NCBI RefSeq assembly: GCF_964340395.1
Contig: NC_135550.1
Coordinates: 21,663,676-21,727,675 of the forward strand
Source: Glandiceps talaboti
Lineage: Eukaryota; Hemichordata; Enteropneusta; Spengelidae
Length of the DNA: 64,000 nucleotides
Reading direction: 5' to 3'
In this document: piece by piece, positions 46,963 through 61,104 of the stretch
How positions within the stretch are numbered: the stretch's first letter is position 1
Layout: every line of letters begins with the position of its first letter
Notes under the pieces: generated by a model
Seen by the model: the letters and a program-made list of their open reading frames with translations, nothing else
The model's database searches: none
Told to the model about the DNA's origin: nothing
Translations under genes and position numbers: made by a program

Positions 46963-47910
46963 GAAAAAACCTAACATTCTATGTGAATTGCATAAGAAAA
47001 TCTGAATTTAATTACATAACAAAAATAAACCTTATAAAGGATTACATGATTCACAAAAAAGATCAGTGACCCAATCACATTTTACTACATAATATACAAA
47101 TATGAATAAAAAATTAACTGCCTTGCATGTTTTCATTCATGTCTTGTAGCAATGGCATTCAGCAAGTCAAGATTAAATTTGGAACACTAAAATTAATAAC
47201 AACAATTATCTGAGGATCAAATTAATATAGATTAAAATGTGCAAAAGGTGACCATATACATGTTACATGGTACATTTTTGGGTGCAAATTTGATGGTGAA
47301 TCGCAAATACTTGCAGGTCTCAGTAAAATTAGCATCTGTATTACTGGTAGGAAAAGATTTCAATTGAAATTTATAGACTGTAAAGGAAAGAAAACTGTCC
47401 ATTGTAACACATTTAATTTCATAAAATCGTGTAAATGTATATAAATTATTAATGAATACAACTTGAACAGAAAAAAATGAAAAATGCTGGTCAAATCTCT
47501 GAGCGTCGATAGTAGAATGAGAAGTCTGCTCAGATTTCAACTTTGACCTTCGGAATGAAAATGTTAACAAGACACTGGTTATTTGCAAAGTTTACATATT
47601 GTATTTTTTTAAAAACATAAACCTGTTAATATGGATGTAATCTACACACAAAAAAATGTATTCAATTTTTCCTGCATATTACAATGTAAAAGTTACTTGT
47701 AGTATTCTATCATAGTGAGACAAACTTAGCTATCATGCCCTACTGATAGAACTCACACTTGGGATTCAGGCATTAACATTTTACATGAATATATGTTGCT
47801 CTATGCTATATCTGTTATCTATAGTGGTCTGACTTTATACAGTATATTTATAGATGTATGCCATATATGATCATGTCAGAAAACGAGATGGTAGAAATAA
47901 AACTATGTTG
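46963..47910. other. Probable 3' region of the filamin-domain gene
   Basis: AT-rich. A 118-codon minus-strand ORF at 47588-47232 shows no recognisable domain and is regarded as non-coding. Confidence 0.4.
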
Positions 47911-48790
47911 TCAATGGCTTTCCATATATTTACAAAATACTAAACATATTACAAAAGCGAGACCTAAGATGCAATTATGTTGAACGCGACTATGGCCTTC
48001 CTCTTTGTTTTCGATGCACTGGTCTATGATCAATAATGTCAGTAAACAAATGACAAAGACAAGTATTGCTAGAAAAACTTTAAAATTCTGAATTATTATG
48101 ATGACCACTCGAATAAGTGAAATACACACACCAAAACAAATTAGTACATATAGAAGCAAAAGAGAAGTGAAATAACTTGATTGATCCTCATTCTCTGAAA
48201 AGTTTTCAGATTGAACGAATAAGGTGAAACAAATGATGAAGACAGAAATACAGGTTAATGGATGTGTTACAGCATTGAGGTAATCATGATGATTATAGAT
48301 GCCATCGAGCCTGGTTTCTTGCAATACGGTGAAACAACGCTGGACATTATGAACAACATCAACTCGTTTGATAGCATTAAAACATCGATGTAAACCTTCA
48401 GAGATACGCATCCCCACCAATGTGGTGTGCCCACCTGTTGATGACTGTGAAGTAAATACAAATGGCGAACCCGGTATGTGATGTCCACCTATTGTTACAC
48501 AGACTTCACTTTTATCGCTTGTATGACCCTGGAGTGTAACAACATGGGTACCATCAATATGATATTGGACATACAAATCCTCACCAATTCCTCGATGCCC
48601 AGGTTTCTTTAGTACAGCTTTGATATCTTCCGAAGGTATTATCTTCTCTCCATTGATGTCTCTTGTAGTGACACGTAAAGCATACGACTTTCCAATCTCA
48701 ATCGTAGCTGGAGTATTCTCGATTGTACATTGCTGTACGCATACCTGTGATCGTAACACCTCAAGTGTCGTAAGTGTAGTCGCAGGTAAT
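47911..48790 (-). CDS. Filamin-repeat plus multi-transmembrane protein (partial?)
   Basis: Open frame of at least 282 codons ending TGA at 47911. No ATG starts it; the frame runs back to a possible acceptor TGTACCAG|A at 48791/48790, so upstream exons or a lost 5' end are needed. Residues ~5-104 (from the GTG at 48759) form a filamin/ABP280-type Ig domain, ending in the signature VCVTIGGHHIPGSPFVF. After ~60 unrecognised residues come four hydrophobic segments at about 168-183, 196-224, 228-247 and 262-277, with a short tail. In TRIM proteins a filamin domain normally precedes NHL repeats; none are present here. The foldback element at 48798 begins only 8 bases beyond the acceptor, so the gene may be truncated by it. 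A membrane-tethered TRIM-like protein is one guess; function unknown. Confidence 0.6.
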
Positions 48791-48797
48791 CTGGTAC

Positions 48798-49050
48798 ACA
48801 GGCACTTGTTTCCCGAGATATGTATCAGAACATTTCTATCAGAATACGATAAAATGTCGATACTATTGATAATATTGACGTATTTTTAATAGCCAACTGC
48901 ATATGAAAGGGGTAAAAACACTTGTTTCTATGATTGAGCAAGTCCACCCACCGTGAATGCTAAATTGGCTAAATATGTCAATATTAGCAACATTTTATTG
49001 TATTCTGATAGAAATGTTCTGATACATATCTCGGGGAAACAAATGCCTGT
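48798..49050. mobile_element. Foldback element (253 bp) beside the filamin exon
   Basis: The left arm ACAGGCACTTGTTTCCCGAG, then ATATGTATCAGAACATTTCT and ATCAGAATAC, is the inverse of the right arm ending CAAATGCCTGT. Pairing continues for ~100 bp per arm with gaps (GATAATATTGACG / AATATTGACATATTT on the inverse). Confidence 0.85.
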
Positions 49051-49060
49051 CATGTGGCCT

Positions 49061-49615
49061 GGTAGTCCTGCTTGCAGATCATGGTGCACAGGTCTAGATT
49101 ACTGACATGACCCTCAACACCATCCTGCGAAAAACAATGTACTCAGCCTGTTTCGAGTGTGGAAGCAATCTTCTGCACCAATTACCAAAGAATTACATAC
49201 CCACTGATCAAATATTAGCAATCGATCATTTTACATCTCTTCGACAATAGTAGTCGCTCCTAAGATCCAAAAAAGTGTCGGAATTTGAACTTTTCAAGTT
49301 CTGGTTGTAATTTCAAACGTCCCACCTTACAAATTGTGCCATATTTGATCAGGATGTCTACTACGTCATCGTACGTAAGGCGGAACCCTTAAATTACGGT
49401 TGAACTTGTGATTTCGGGATTTTCGGTCCTCGGAACTGAGACTTTTGTAGCCACGGCAAGGTAAAGTTACTAAATAGTCGATTTATTGCTAATATTTAAC
49501 TACACGGTAAGTTATTCTTTAGCATTTCTGGTAAGCCCAGGTTTCACGGCTGGTTCTGATCTTCCCAGGACAGAGAAGGAAGGGACGACTTACTCCGTAT
49601 GCAAGCAGGACTGTG
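49061..49615. mobile_element. TIR element (~555 bp), longer relative of 6887-6993
   Basis: It starts GGTAGTCCTGCTTGCAGA and ends GCAAGCAGGACTGTGG, inverse over AGTCCTGCTTGC. A possible target duplication GGCCT flanks it (49056-49060 and 49616-49620). No transposase ORF of useful size. Confidence 0.7.
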
Positions 49616-49620
49616 GGCCT

Positions 49621-50884
49621 GGGAGTGTAACTATTGTGTAGGTGGCAAATCGCTATGGGTCGCTGTTATTTGTTATTATTTTTTTACCCAAGAAATTTGT
49701 TTGCTGGGTGGTCATTGTGTTGGTCACACACCACATGCACTGTACTATTCTATAGAACCTATGTGCTGGACTAATTGCACACACTAAAAATGGTGGCTAT
49801 TTTCAAAAATGATTACTTCAACATATTCAACCCTGTTGAACCCACTTTTAATTTGTTTTGTAGTTCATTGTGTCACTTGTTTCGACTGTTTACATTTCCT
49901 TTAGTTACCATGGAAAAGTGCTAAAATTCCACATTACCAATGTGTATGGTTTATGCATACATAATTTATACTAATGCCCTTAGTGGTTCTTGTAGTTTGA
50001 GTCTACAACATACATTGTCAGTAAATTTCGGGATAGTCAAAGCCAAAACTAAGAGCACAATTTACCTAACAAATGGAATGAGATAAAATAAACACCCGTT
50101 GAAGTCATTGCATAAATAAATGATCTGTTTATTTAAATCCCAAATACTAGATGACAACAGCACTACATCAATAGTTACATCAGGAACATAAAGGAATGGT
50201 GGAACAACCACAATACTGAAATTTTAATACTGTAATCAGTACATCCAGTAATCATGTCTCTATTATTATCACAACACAGCTCCCTGTACTCTATTCTATT
50301 GATGTCATTACTAAATCAATCATGCATCATAGTGAGAGTAGCTGGACCATATTTGAAATGCAGTTGCGACAATTTCTATGCATAACAATCGACATAATTT
50401 GCATGCACTTCAATGAGTAAAGTGCAAAATGCTCGATCAATACCTACCACATCTCCGACATCTTGAAGCAATTGAGTGACCAGATGGTGTGAATTGTGCA
50501 AGGCTGGTGGTGGTGGCGCACTCCATGGACCATGACACGTTCTGACCACTGTCCTCGCTCAATTCCTTTTCAAAAATAATTTTACGTTTCGTGTGGTCTT
50601 CATGAAAATAATGAAGCACTATGTATATTCCGTGGACAATGTTATGGAAGGACGCATTTCATACCATAAGACTTGTTTTGAACGACCCGCAGTTCAGCCC
50701 GTCGGCCCGCAAAATAATGATACTGCTGTCTACTGACCCAAAAACATAATTTGTACATATATCTGTGTAGCTATGGCTAGCTATGCGTCGATGTGTTGTC
50801 TTCGAGCTTCAACCCCGGGCCCGACTTCGACCTCAGCCCACCCCAGTGTATCGATCAATGCAGAATTCACAACGTTGTAAAGGG
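49621..50884. other. Intergenic, nothing recognised
   Basis: AT-rich; short ORFs on both strands have no domain or repeat signature. Confidence 0.55.
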
Positions 50885-51195
50885 TAGTCTCGGTTACCCA
50901 GCCTCTAGCCTTTGACGGCATACCCCCCCCCCCCCCCCAAGCTGATGATTTATCTCCTGACAAATATGGCTTTCAAAACGTTTATACCGTGATTTCTGTT
51001 AAATATATACAGAGTTGATGAAAATGAAAATTCATAATCATTTTTTTCCCAATCGGGGACTGTCCCAGATCTTGTCAGCGGCCATGTTGCTCCCCCGGGG
51101 TTGCTCCTTACAATCACAGACGACGCGTTGTATTTCCCGGACTCTGTTGGGGACTATGCCCTCAACGACAAGAGGCTGGGTAACTGAGACTATGT
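50885..51195. mobile_element. Full-length GTTACCC-family TIR element
   Basis: The left end TAGTCTCGGTTACCCAGCCT (continuing CTAGCC) and the right end GGCTGGGTAACTGAGACTA are inverse. The interior includes a C-run (50923-50938) and GCAACATGGCCGCTGACAAG on the minus strand, shared with 16672-16790. About 311 bp, non-coding. Confidence 0.7.
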
Positions 51196-52076
51196 AAAAG
51201 GAAGCTGAAGACATGTGTACAGAAACTGAGAAGCAGCTATGCATGACCAACGATTGAAAGTACTATTAAATTTCCCAATTTTACATTGTCAAGGTGGCTG
51301 CATAGTGTGGATTGAAAATAAAGCCACATACTTTATTGGCAATGAACACAAATCCCGATCCTTTAAAGTTCAAGATTTAATATGATTTTTATCACTTTCC
51401 TTACACGTTTTAATTTATTGTTCTTGAGAATTTGGGCATTATGCTCTTTTTCTTCGCGAAATTATATATAGTTGAAAGACATCAAATGTCACTTCATATA
51501 TCATCCTATGGGGTACTTATTCTGTGATATAATGTCGCGTCGTCGACAGATATAGATCGTCAGAGCAGTCAAGATCTGACAGTATAGCGCCCTCGGAGCT
51601 CAAATCTTCGTTCACTTTGTTCACAAATATATCATGCTATGTACCAAGCTCCTACGTTCGGTTCATGGCAGTGAGTGAATTACAGGTGAATGTTTTAGTT
51701 GAAAACAGATCGTTGCAAAAAATAGAAACACAAAATTAAGTTAAACCAAAGGCTAATGATGATGAAGGTATTAAAACAGAAACATTTAGTAAATATTTGT
51801 ACTGAATGACTGACCGGGGAGGAAATAACAGTTTTGCGGGCAAGTGACCATCGATGTATATGCCAAAATTCGTGACAGTGCTATTTCCACTTTGGATAGC
51901 TATGCTGACCAAAATATGGGACAAATATATACGACGATTCGCAATGTGCCCCTCCCCGTGCATTATTATTTTGAACAGCAGTGCGGCGCGCATCGTCAAA
52001 GACGTATCAGGCACATATTTTGATTTGTGTATTCATTCACATTCATTTATTAGAAATGTCTATAGGAATTGAAGTA
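51196..52076. other. Intergenic, nothing recognised
   Basis: No supported gene or repeat. Confidence 0.55.
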
Positions 52077-52352
52077 CAATTACAGATATTTTATCATATC
52101 GAATCAATTCATATCATATCGTATCAGGGTCATATCATATCATATCATATCATATCATATCATATCATATCATATCATATCATATCATATATCATATCAT
52201 ATATATCATGTCATGTCATATCATATATCATATCATATCATATCATATCATATATCATGTCATGTCATGTCATATCATATCATATCATATCATATCATAT
52301 CATATCATATCATATCATATCATATCATATCATATCATATCATATCATATCT
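52077..52352. repeat. (ATCAT)n pentanucleotide array
   Basis: About 50 units of CATAT/ATCAT with occasional ATATCAT and CATGT variants. ORFs encoding ISYHIISYH across it are artefacts. Confidence 0.97.
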
Positions 52353-52489
52353 CAGCTAGGTAAGCTAAAATACTATAAGCTATTCAAAGGTCAATGACCA
52401 CTTGATCAGCTCATTAATTCCAAGTAACTTATGATGAGTAGAGTGAGAATTGAATAGTAGTTGCAGAGTACTACCATTTAAATTTTTTC

Positions 52490-52690
52490 CCAGTGTATGT
52501 CCATGGATGTATCTCCCCTAATACATCCATGGTGTGTGTGAGCTCTTCTTGAAAGAGTTCAAAAGTTTTGTGATGTGACAACAGAGGCAGGCAAATTATT
52601 CCATGTGGTGACGATGCGGTTAGAAAAGAAGTGAGCACGCGTAGATTTAAAACAACCAACTTCTTTAGTTTCAGTAGATGACATCTCGAA
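52490..52690 (-). mobile_element. LINE reverse-transcriptase C-terminal relic
   Basis: The minus strand reads TRAHFFSNRIVTTWNNLPAS, then VVTSQNF, then after a one-base frame change FELFQEELTH. This is the familiar end of LINE ORF2 (F-x-R-x-V-x2-WN-x-LP-x2-V ... F-x4-K/E-x-L). It is disrupted and alone. Confidence 0.7.
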
Positions 52691-52821
52691 ACATTGCATT
52701 AGACAGTGAAAAGAAAATAAACCCTTTGAGAAATAAACTCTGAAAATATATACAATGAAATGATTGTATATGCAATACAGAAATATACAAAATGGCGAGA
52801 AATGTGATGATATAGATAAAG

Positions 52822-54593
<1,772 letters not shown>

Positions 54594-56826
54594 ATGTGGG
54601 TGGAGGTGAACACCTGGTCAACGTTTGTTCTGCTGCAGTTGATGTACTGGTTACCCGGCGGTGACGCTAAGCAGTCGACAAATACTATCAAATTCACCGA
54701 TGTCCAACCGCCCAATTTTGTGCTATTCATGGCTGACGACCTGGGTATCGGTGATATCGGTTGCTTTGGAAACGACACAATACGCACACCAAACATCGAC
54801 AGCATTGCGGCGGATGGAGTCAAGCTTGCTCATCACCTAGCAGCAGACTCAATGTGTACACCGAGTCGTGCAGCCTTTCTCACCGGCCGGTACCCCATTC
54901 GTTCCGGTAATGTATAATAAACCACTTATTTCAGAAAAGCTGCCCATATTAATTCCCAAAGGACCGACAAAAAATGACAGATATTATACATATATATATG
55001 ACTATTCATATCGTGTCAAGATATGGACGTAGTTGGCCGCCATTTATTAGATACAGCCTTATATATAGAGAGACACACGTACGTAAAATATAATACATGA
55101 CAATTCGTCGTGCGTGTTACGAGTCGAGAATACAAAGCTCATAATTAGACAGACTACGTGCATGGGTATTATGTAATTAATCTATTCAGCGACAGTCGTG
55201 AATTCGTGATGAATTTTTTTTATACGTTTTCAATAACACGCGTGTACCGTTAACGACGGCACTGAGTGCAAACACAAATACCTAAACCGCATATACTACG
55301 TTTAGATATATGTGTAGGCATATACATTCAACGTCGTAAATTACATTGCACAAGTGAGTTATAGAGTGCTAGTATTTCGAAAGGCAATTATCGCACCGTT
55401 TCCGTATATCTTTCCGACTCAATCGGGCGTAAACACACAGCAAGTTTAATTTCCCGTCTTTGCTAATTGCCCGACATACGTTATAACCACACGGTATCAT
55501 GTAATAATACATTTGCATCATTCACACAGCAGTAGGATTAATTTCTCTCAGACCATCATAGGACAGGGAACTTCACCACCCAACCCCATTCATTTTGGCC
55601 ATTCCCTCTAACTTAAATCTTCATGATACATTTACTAGCCGAATGGAATCCATTGCAAATATATAATTGTTTTTGTTCTGAATCTATTTAATCAACTACA
55701 ATTCTGCAACCAAGAAAATTATAAAATATTGCCACTTAATAAGCTTTCCTCATAAAATGCAAACACATATGTTGTCATGGCATGGTAGCACTTTTCACCA
55801 CGGTATGGGAATCCCCAAATAATGTAAAATATACTGTATACCGATTATTTGTTATTTGCATGTACGACTATTCCATTTTCAGCCCAAGAAGAAATTGTCT
55901 GGCTCTCGAGAATTGGGAAATCGTCAAATTAACATCAAATACCACGTGTCATTGTCTGGAGGATTTAGGACTATAAGCTTATATGTCAAGTGAAATAATT
56001 GTTAGACCTTTGAGTACATAAATAAAGCTTTGCAAACTAACGTTTGTACAATTTTACCTTTCATACACCATGCCAGTTTCTTTTGTGTTTTACAAGTAAA
56101 ATAGTGTTTTTTATTGCTGTGATAGTTTACACTAACAGCTTCAGTGTCTGCGCAAATACGAAGTAGTTGGATGACATTGAAAACGAAATTCAGTTAGCGA
56201 TATTCACGAATCACACAACAGAAACGTACATGTACGCAGAGACCAATATACTTCGAGTCCGTGTCCCCAGTGTGTATTTAGTCTTTCAAAAACAATGTTA
56301 TGCAAACAAGAACGTGTACCTTTATTTCTGGAAATGTATGCCTACCCGGTACCCGCGTCTATAACAACATGTCTGAACGTGTTGATCATGAGTCACTAAT
56401 GACAAATTATATGTATACGTATGATGTAAAAATGAATTCTTCCCTGATTCGCGGATCGACGTATTATTACATGTATATCTATTGCATTGTAGATTTCTCT
56501 TCACTAATATAATGATGAATGTGTGAGTTGCACAGATGTGTTGATTTTTTATCCCCAGTCTATGTATGTACCTAAATTTACCACATAACATAAATCGTGA
56601 GCACATGTTACGAAAGATGACATATATCTGTGTAACGTTTATTGCAGTTTGTCACAGATAACGTATGGTGGCCGAATTTGAAAAAAAAGACAATTGATGT
56701 CTGTTGAGAACTGCTTTCTTAGTATCTAGGCCACTGAGTTAGACACACAGATGCCAACACAACACAACACAACACAACACAACACAACACAACACAACAC
56801 AACGCAAGCAACACAAGCAACACAAC

Positions 56827-56873
<47 letters not shown>

Positions 56874-56942
56874 CTCGGTGAGTATCAATCTGCTAAGACA
56901 GTGCTCTATACCGCAGTGGCAGAGCGTAATAGTTTTGTCTAA

Positions 56943-57024
<82 letters not shown>

Positions 57025-60000
57025 ATCGGCAATGTTTTGTAACATACGGAGAAAACATCTGCTCGACAAAGACAAAATTATTGTGACGTTACCTGCAACC
57101 TGTATGTCAAAGGTCAAAATCTCATTTTTCTTTACCGAACGTATCTTTAGCAGTCTGGTTTTAGGGGTTAACTACGATATTTAGAAAGTCCTATCTCAGG
57201 CTGGGGAAATCGTGGACCTTACTAATCACTGAAAAGTGAAATAGTCTCGTTTACTGGTTTCCTATGCATTCAAAAATGACAATTCTCTAGTAAAAGTCAA
57301 CTAACTATACAATGTGGCCTGTATATATTTGCTGGATTTTATTTCGCGTATCTTTAAGTTCAGATTATTTTTTTTAGATTAATAACACTACTAAAGTGTG
57401 AACCCGTACACTCCCCGATTTACGTATGTGGATATCGATACATCAGCCTAATGATAAAATGCATTGGCCTGTTGGAATGAATATTGATGGGAAATGTTCC
57501 TTAATTAACACGACTTCTCATTAGATTTATAATTTGTAACTTTTATAGGCATGGTATCCGACAAATTCAGAGTTCTGCTGTACCCTTCAAATAGTGGAGG
57601 ACTCCCAAGAAATGAAACCACATTTGCTGAGGTCGTCAAAAGCGCAGACTATTCCACTGCACTAATAGGTAAGTTGAAGCAATATTTTAGGTTCAGTGAT
57701 TTAAAATTATCTAAATTTAGAATCATTTATCGAATTAGGTGTTTTTTGTTTTATTTTCCAGGGAAATGGCACCAGGGATTGAACTTGAACAGTTGGAATG
57801 ACCATTATTACCATCCGTTGAATCAAGGCTTTGATTATTTCTATGGCTTACCGAATGGTAATATGCGTGACTGCGACCCTACACAGGAATCAGAAACTGT
57901 CATTCGCCGTCTTCCATACATCTATCGCCATATCATGCTGTCTGCACTATTAGCAATAACTACGTTACTGCTTTTGAAAGAAATGAGTCTTATTTCTTGG
58001 AAGTCGTTATTCTATTTATCTGTTTCCATGGTGATACTTGCCAGTGGCTTCTTAGGACTTGTCAGAAGTATCAGAATCTTCAACTGCGTGCTAATGAAAG
58101 ATTTTGACGTCATCGAACAACCTGTCCAATTAGAGACCTTGACGTCACGTTTTACACGAGAGGCTGTCAATTTCATCACAGAGAACAAAAACAAACCTTT
58201 CTTACTGTTTCTCGCATACACACATCCACATACTGCACTTGTGACGTCAAACGAGTTCAAAGGGAAGAGTCGACACGGTCGCTATGGTGACTGTGTGGAG
58301 GAAATGGATTGGAGTATCGGTGAAATTCTGGAAACATTAAAACAAACTGGTCTTACTGACGACACGTTTGTGTATTTCACTTCCGATCATGGTGGAGAAG
58401 TAGAACTTGGCACAGAAGGGGGGTGGAATGGAAATTATAAAGGCGAGTGTAATAAACATACTATATAGAAATGAGTAATCGAATTTTATATGTGAGGATA
58501 CCATGGATATTTATTGATTTATTGACCGTGGCAACGCTGCATAGTAGTTGCACACACGCAACAAAAAAAGAATTTCAATTAATTTTTGACCAATTATAAC
58601 TGATATTTCTTTTCCGTTGGGTAAAGTCCCCCCCCCCCCCTCCACAGTGAAAGCACTTTACATTGCTTCTTTATATCAGTCGATATGATATCCGTGCGTG
58701 ATATATCATGTCTGGCGACAACTTTCATTGAAAAACTGAAAAGTGTGTATCATTGCTAACCTATTTGACATCAATTCAACAGGTGGAAAGGGTCAGTCGA
58801 CAGAGGGCGGTATACGGGTACCAGCAGTGGCACGCTATCCACGACTACTGAAGGCAGGCACAGTAATCAACGAGCCCACAAGTTTAATGGATATATTGCC
58901 CACAATGACTCATCTTTCAGGAGGAAGACCCCCTAGTGACCGTATTATTGACGGACAAAATATTTTGCCATTGTTGACGGGCAAGGAAAAAATATCCCCA
59001 CACAAGTTCCTATTTCACTACTGTGGTAAGGACATCCAAGCAGTCAGGTACAGACCTCGCTTTGGTAAGTCTCTAGAATTTCTATCGTGAAATATTATTT
59101 CAAGATTAGCTAGCAATGCCTACAGTGTACTAGCGAATAGTCCGAAGACTTCGTGAATGAGACTCCAAAGAAAGAAAGGTGGAATTTTATGCAGTGATAA
59201 CAGCATCAAATCTTTGTACGAAGACTAAAATTAAAGCAAACAGACTTATAATACAATCAACATATCCATGGGTGCTATAAAGGTTTCTGTATAATCAAAC
59301 GTTCGTAGACATCTTTCATGTAGTCTTTGATGTGTAAAGTTCTAATCTTGCATATAAATGTCAAACGGTCTGGACATTGTTCAATTCTTTGCCCCATCGA
59401 TCGTCAACCGTTTCTTCTATCAAACAATATTTTAATTCAATTTGTGGAACTTTTTTATTCAGTCCATTATATTATAATGAGCTCAGATTTGTAAGCATAT
59501 GCCATCACCTTTTCCAAATTATGGAATTCTTATTACCTCGAAAAATATCTTCTTGAATGTTTCGATTGTGTTGTTCTATATGTATGCTGTGTGGTGTTTG
59601 TGCGAATTACAATTTAGCAAATATATCCTATTTTTCAGATACAGCCTTTTTAATTGCGTGTTAAAAACATAACGAAATAGATCAGCGATTATATGAAACT
59701 GTGCTCGATTAAGAATCTACTGAATACACGTAATATGCTAATAGTCATGTCTGTTTATCACCTAGGAAATACAACGTACAAGGCTTATTTTGCTACACCG
59801 AAATGGACTCCAGGAACCTACGGTTGTTTTGAAACTTATATCTGTCTTTGTAATAAAGCTGTACGACACGACCCTCCGTTACTTTATAACCTCTCCTTGG
59901 ACCCAAACGAGGACAGACCGTTGAATACATCTGACGCGAAATACAATGACATCATCAGTCGCATCAAAGACGAAGTTGAGGCTCATCGACGAACTGTAAT

Positions 60001-60112
60001 CCGAGTCGAAGATCAGTTATCGACTGAAAGGGTGTTTCCAAAACCATGGTTGCAACCATTCTGTGGCATCCCGCCATTAATTATGTGTAAAGAACACCTC
60101 GCTGAGTCATGA
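54594..60112 (+). CDS. Steryl-sulfatase-like arylsulfatase
   Basis: Sulfate-ester hydrolase of the STS/ARSD/E/F/H group, expected in the ER or Golgi lumen. Exons: 54594-54906, 57549-57668, 57762-58442, 58783-59064, 59766-60112; 580 aa (human STS 583). ATG 54594 is the only in-frame start, as a stop lies just upstream. Residues 1-25 look like a signal peptide ([19 protein letters not shown]). Metal-binding Asp48-Asp49 lie in MADDLG. Cys88 in [15 protein letters not shown] is the residue converted to formylglycine. Lys146 and His148 lie in GKWH. Residues ~201-216 and 227-246 form a hydrophobic hairpin like the membrane anchor of STS. The C-terminal part has [16 protein letters not shown] and DPPLLYNLS. 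Intron 3 is GC-AG. Intron 2 is 93 nt with no stop. The substrate cannot be decided from sequence. Confidence 0.94.
54907..57548. other. Sulfatase intron 1 with microsatellites
   Basis: 2.6-kb intron. It holds (AACAC)n at 56756-56829, (AT)n at 56830-56871 and 56947-57020, and between them a tRNA-like unit (56872-56936). No other features recognised. Confidence 0.8.
56872..56936 (-). repeat. tRNA-like unit embedded in (AT)n, copy 1
   Basis: On the minus strand it reads CGCTCTGCCACTGCGGTATA, then GAGCACTGTCTTAGCAGATT and GATACTCACCGAGTT. The GGTATAGAGC piece resembles an A box, CTTAGCA an Ala-type anticodon loop (AGC) and CCGAGTT a B box fragment. It is too decayed or short for a functional tRNA; a tRNA-derived SINE head is likely. 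Confidence 0.5.
57669..57761 (+). other. 93-nt stop-free intron of the sulfatase
   Basis: Bounded by G|GTAAGT and TTTTCCAG|GG. Its length is a multiple of three and it has no stop in frame, so retention would insert 31 residues inside the conserved GKWH motif and presumably inactivate the enzyme. Confidence 0.85.
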
Positions 60113-60463
60113 CAAATACGGCAAATCACTTGAATCGTACAGTTAGTGCCACCAAGACATTGCGTCGTCAATTTATCAAATACAATTTTCCCTTTGAAAA
60201 CTTTACACGTTACAACATATCATGCAAAAAAGGTTATCATTGACATTTCCGCTGGATCGGGAATAATTCAATATCAATGGCCGTGACAATATAATTTATT
60301 GTGACGTCTTTGATTTTCAGCATGCCACGTGAACCAGAGTACATACATGGGACCAATATCATTACAAACACTCCTCTAAAATTTTTGAACTTTTAACATA
60401 GATAAGAAGAAAACTTCTAAATTCATTTTTTTGCCTCTGTCCTTAAAAGTCAAGGTGGCATTT

Positions 60464-60488
60464 ATTAAATCTTTATAATGTTATTAAA
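60464..60488 (+). promoter_or_regulatory. Possible poly(A) signals, sulfatase
   Basis: ATTAAA occurs at 60464-60469 and 60483-60488, 350-375 bases past the stop. Confidence 0.35.
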
Positions 60489-60835
60489 GCTTATTTATAT
60501 AAATTGTCTTTTGAAGACAGTAACTGTTAGTACTGATTTTTGAAAAAATATTGTGAAAACTTCGGAGAGATCAGACATTTTTTAATGTCATTTGTGAACT
60601 CTTGAATTATAATAGATATGTTTGATCAGTTCAATTCGAGTTCAAACTACCTTTCTTTCATTTGTGAAACCGATGCACGCATCATCTGTTTTTTTCAACA
60701 TTTCTATTTTCTATCCTTTACATGTAAACTGTAAGATATCAGTGGTCGTTGGTGGCGCTCCTATGATTGGCTGATATAGGTTGTAGGTGCGCCACTAACG
60801 ATTGTATATCGTAGACATTCTACTTTACATCAGGC

Positions 60836-61100
<265 letters not shown>

Positions 61101-61104
<4 letters not shown>

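Noticed and set aside
47232-47588. 118-codon minus-strand ORF
   Set aside because: No domain or repeat signature; AT-rich and more likely 3' untranslated or intergenic.
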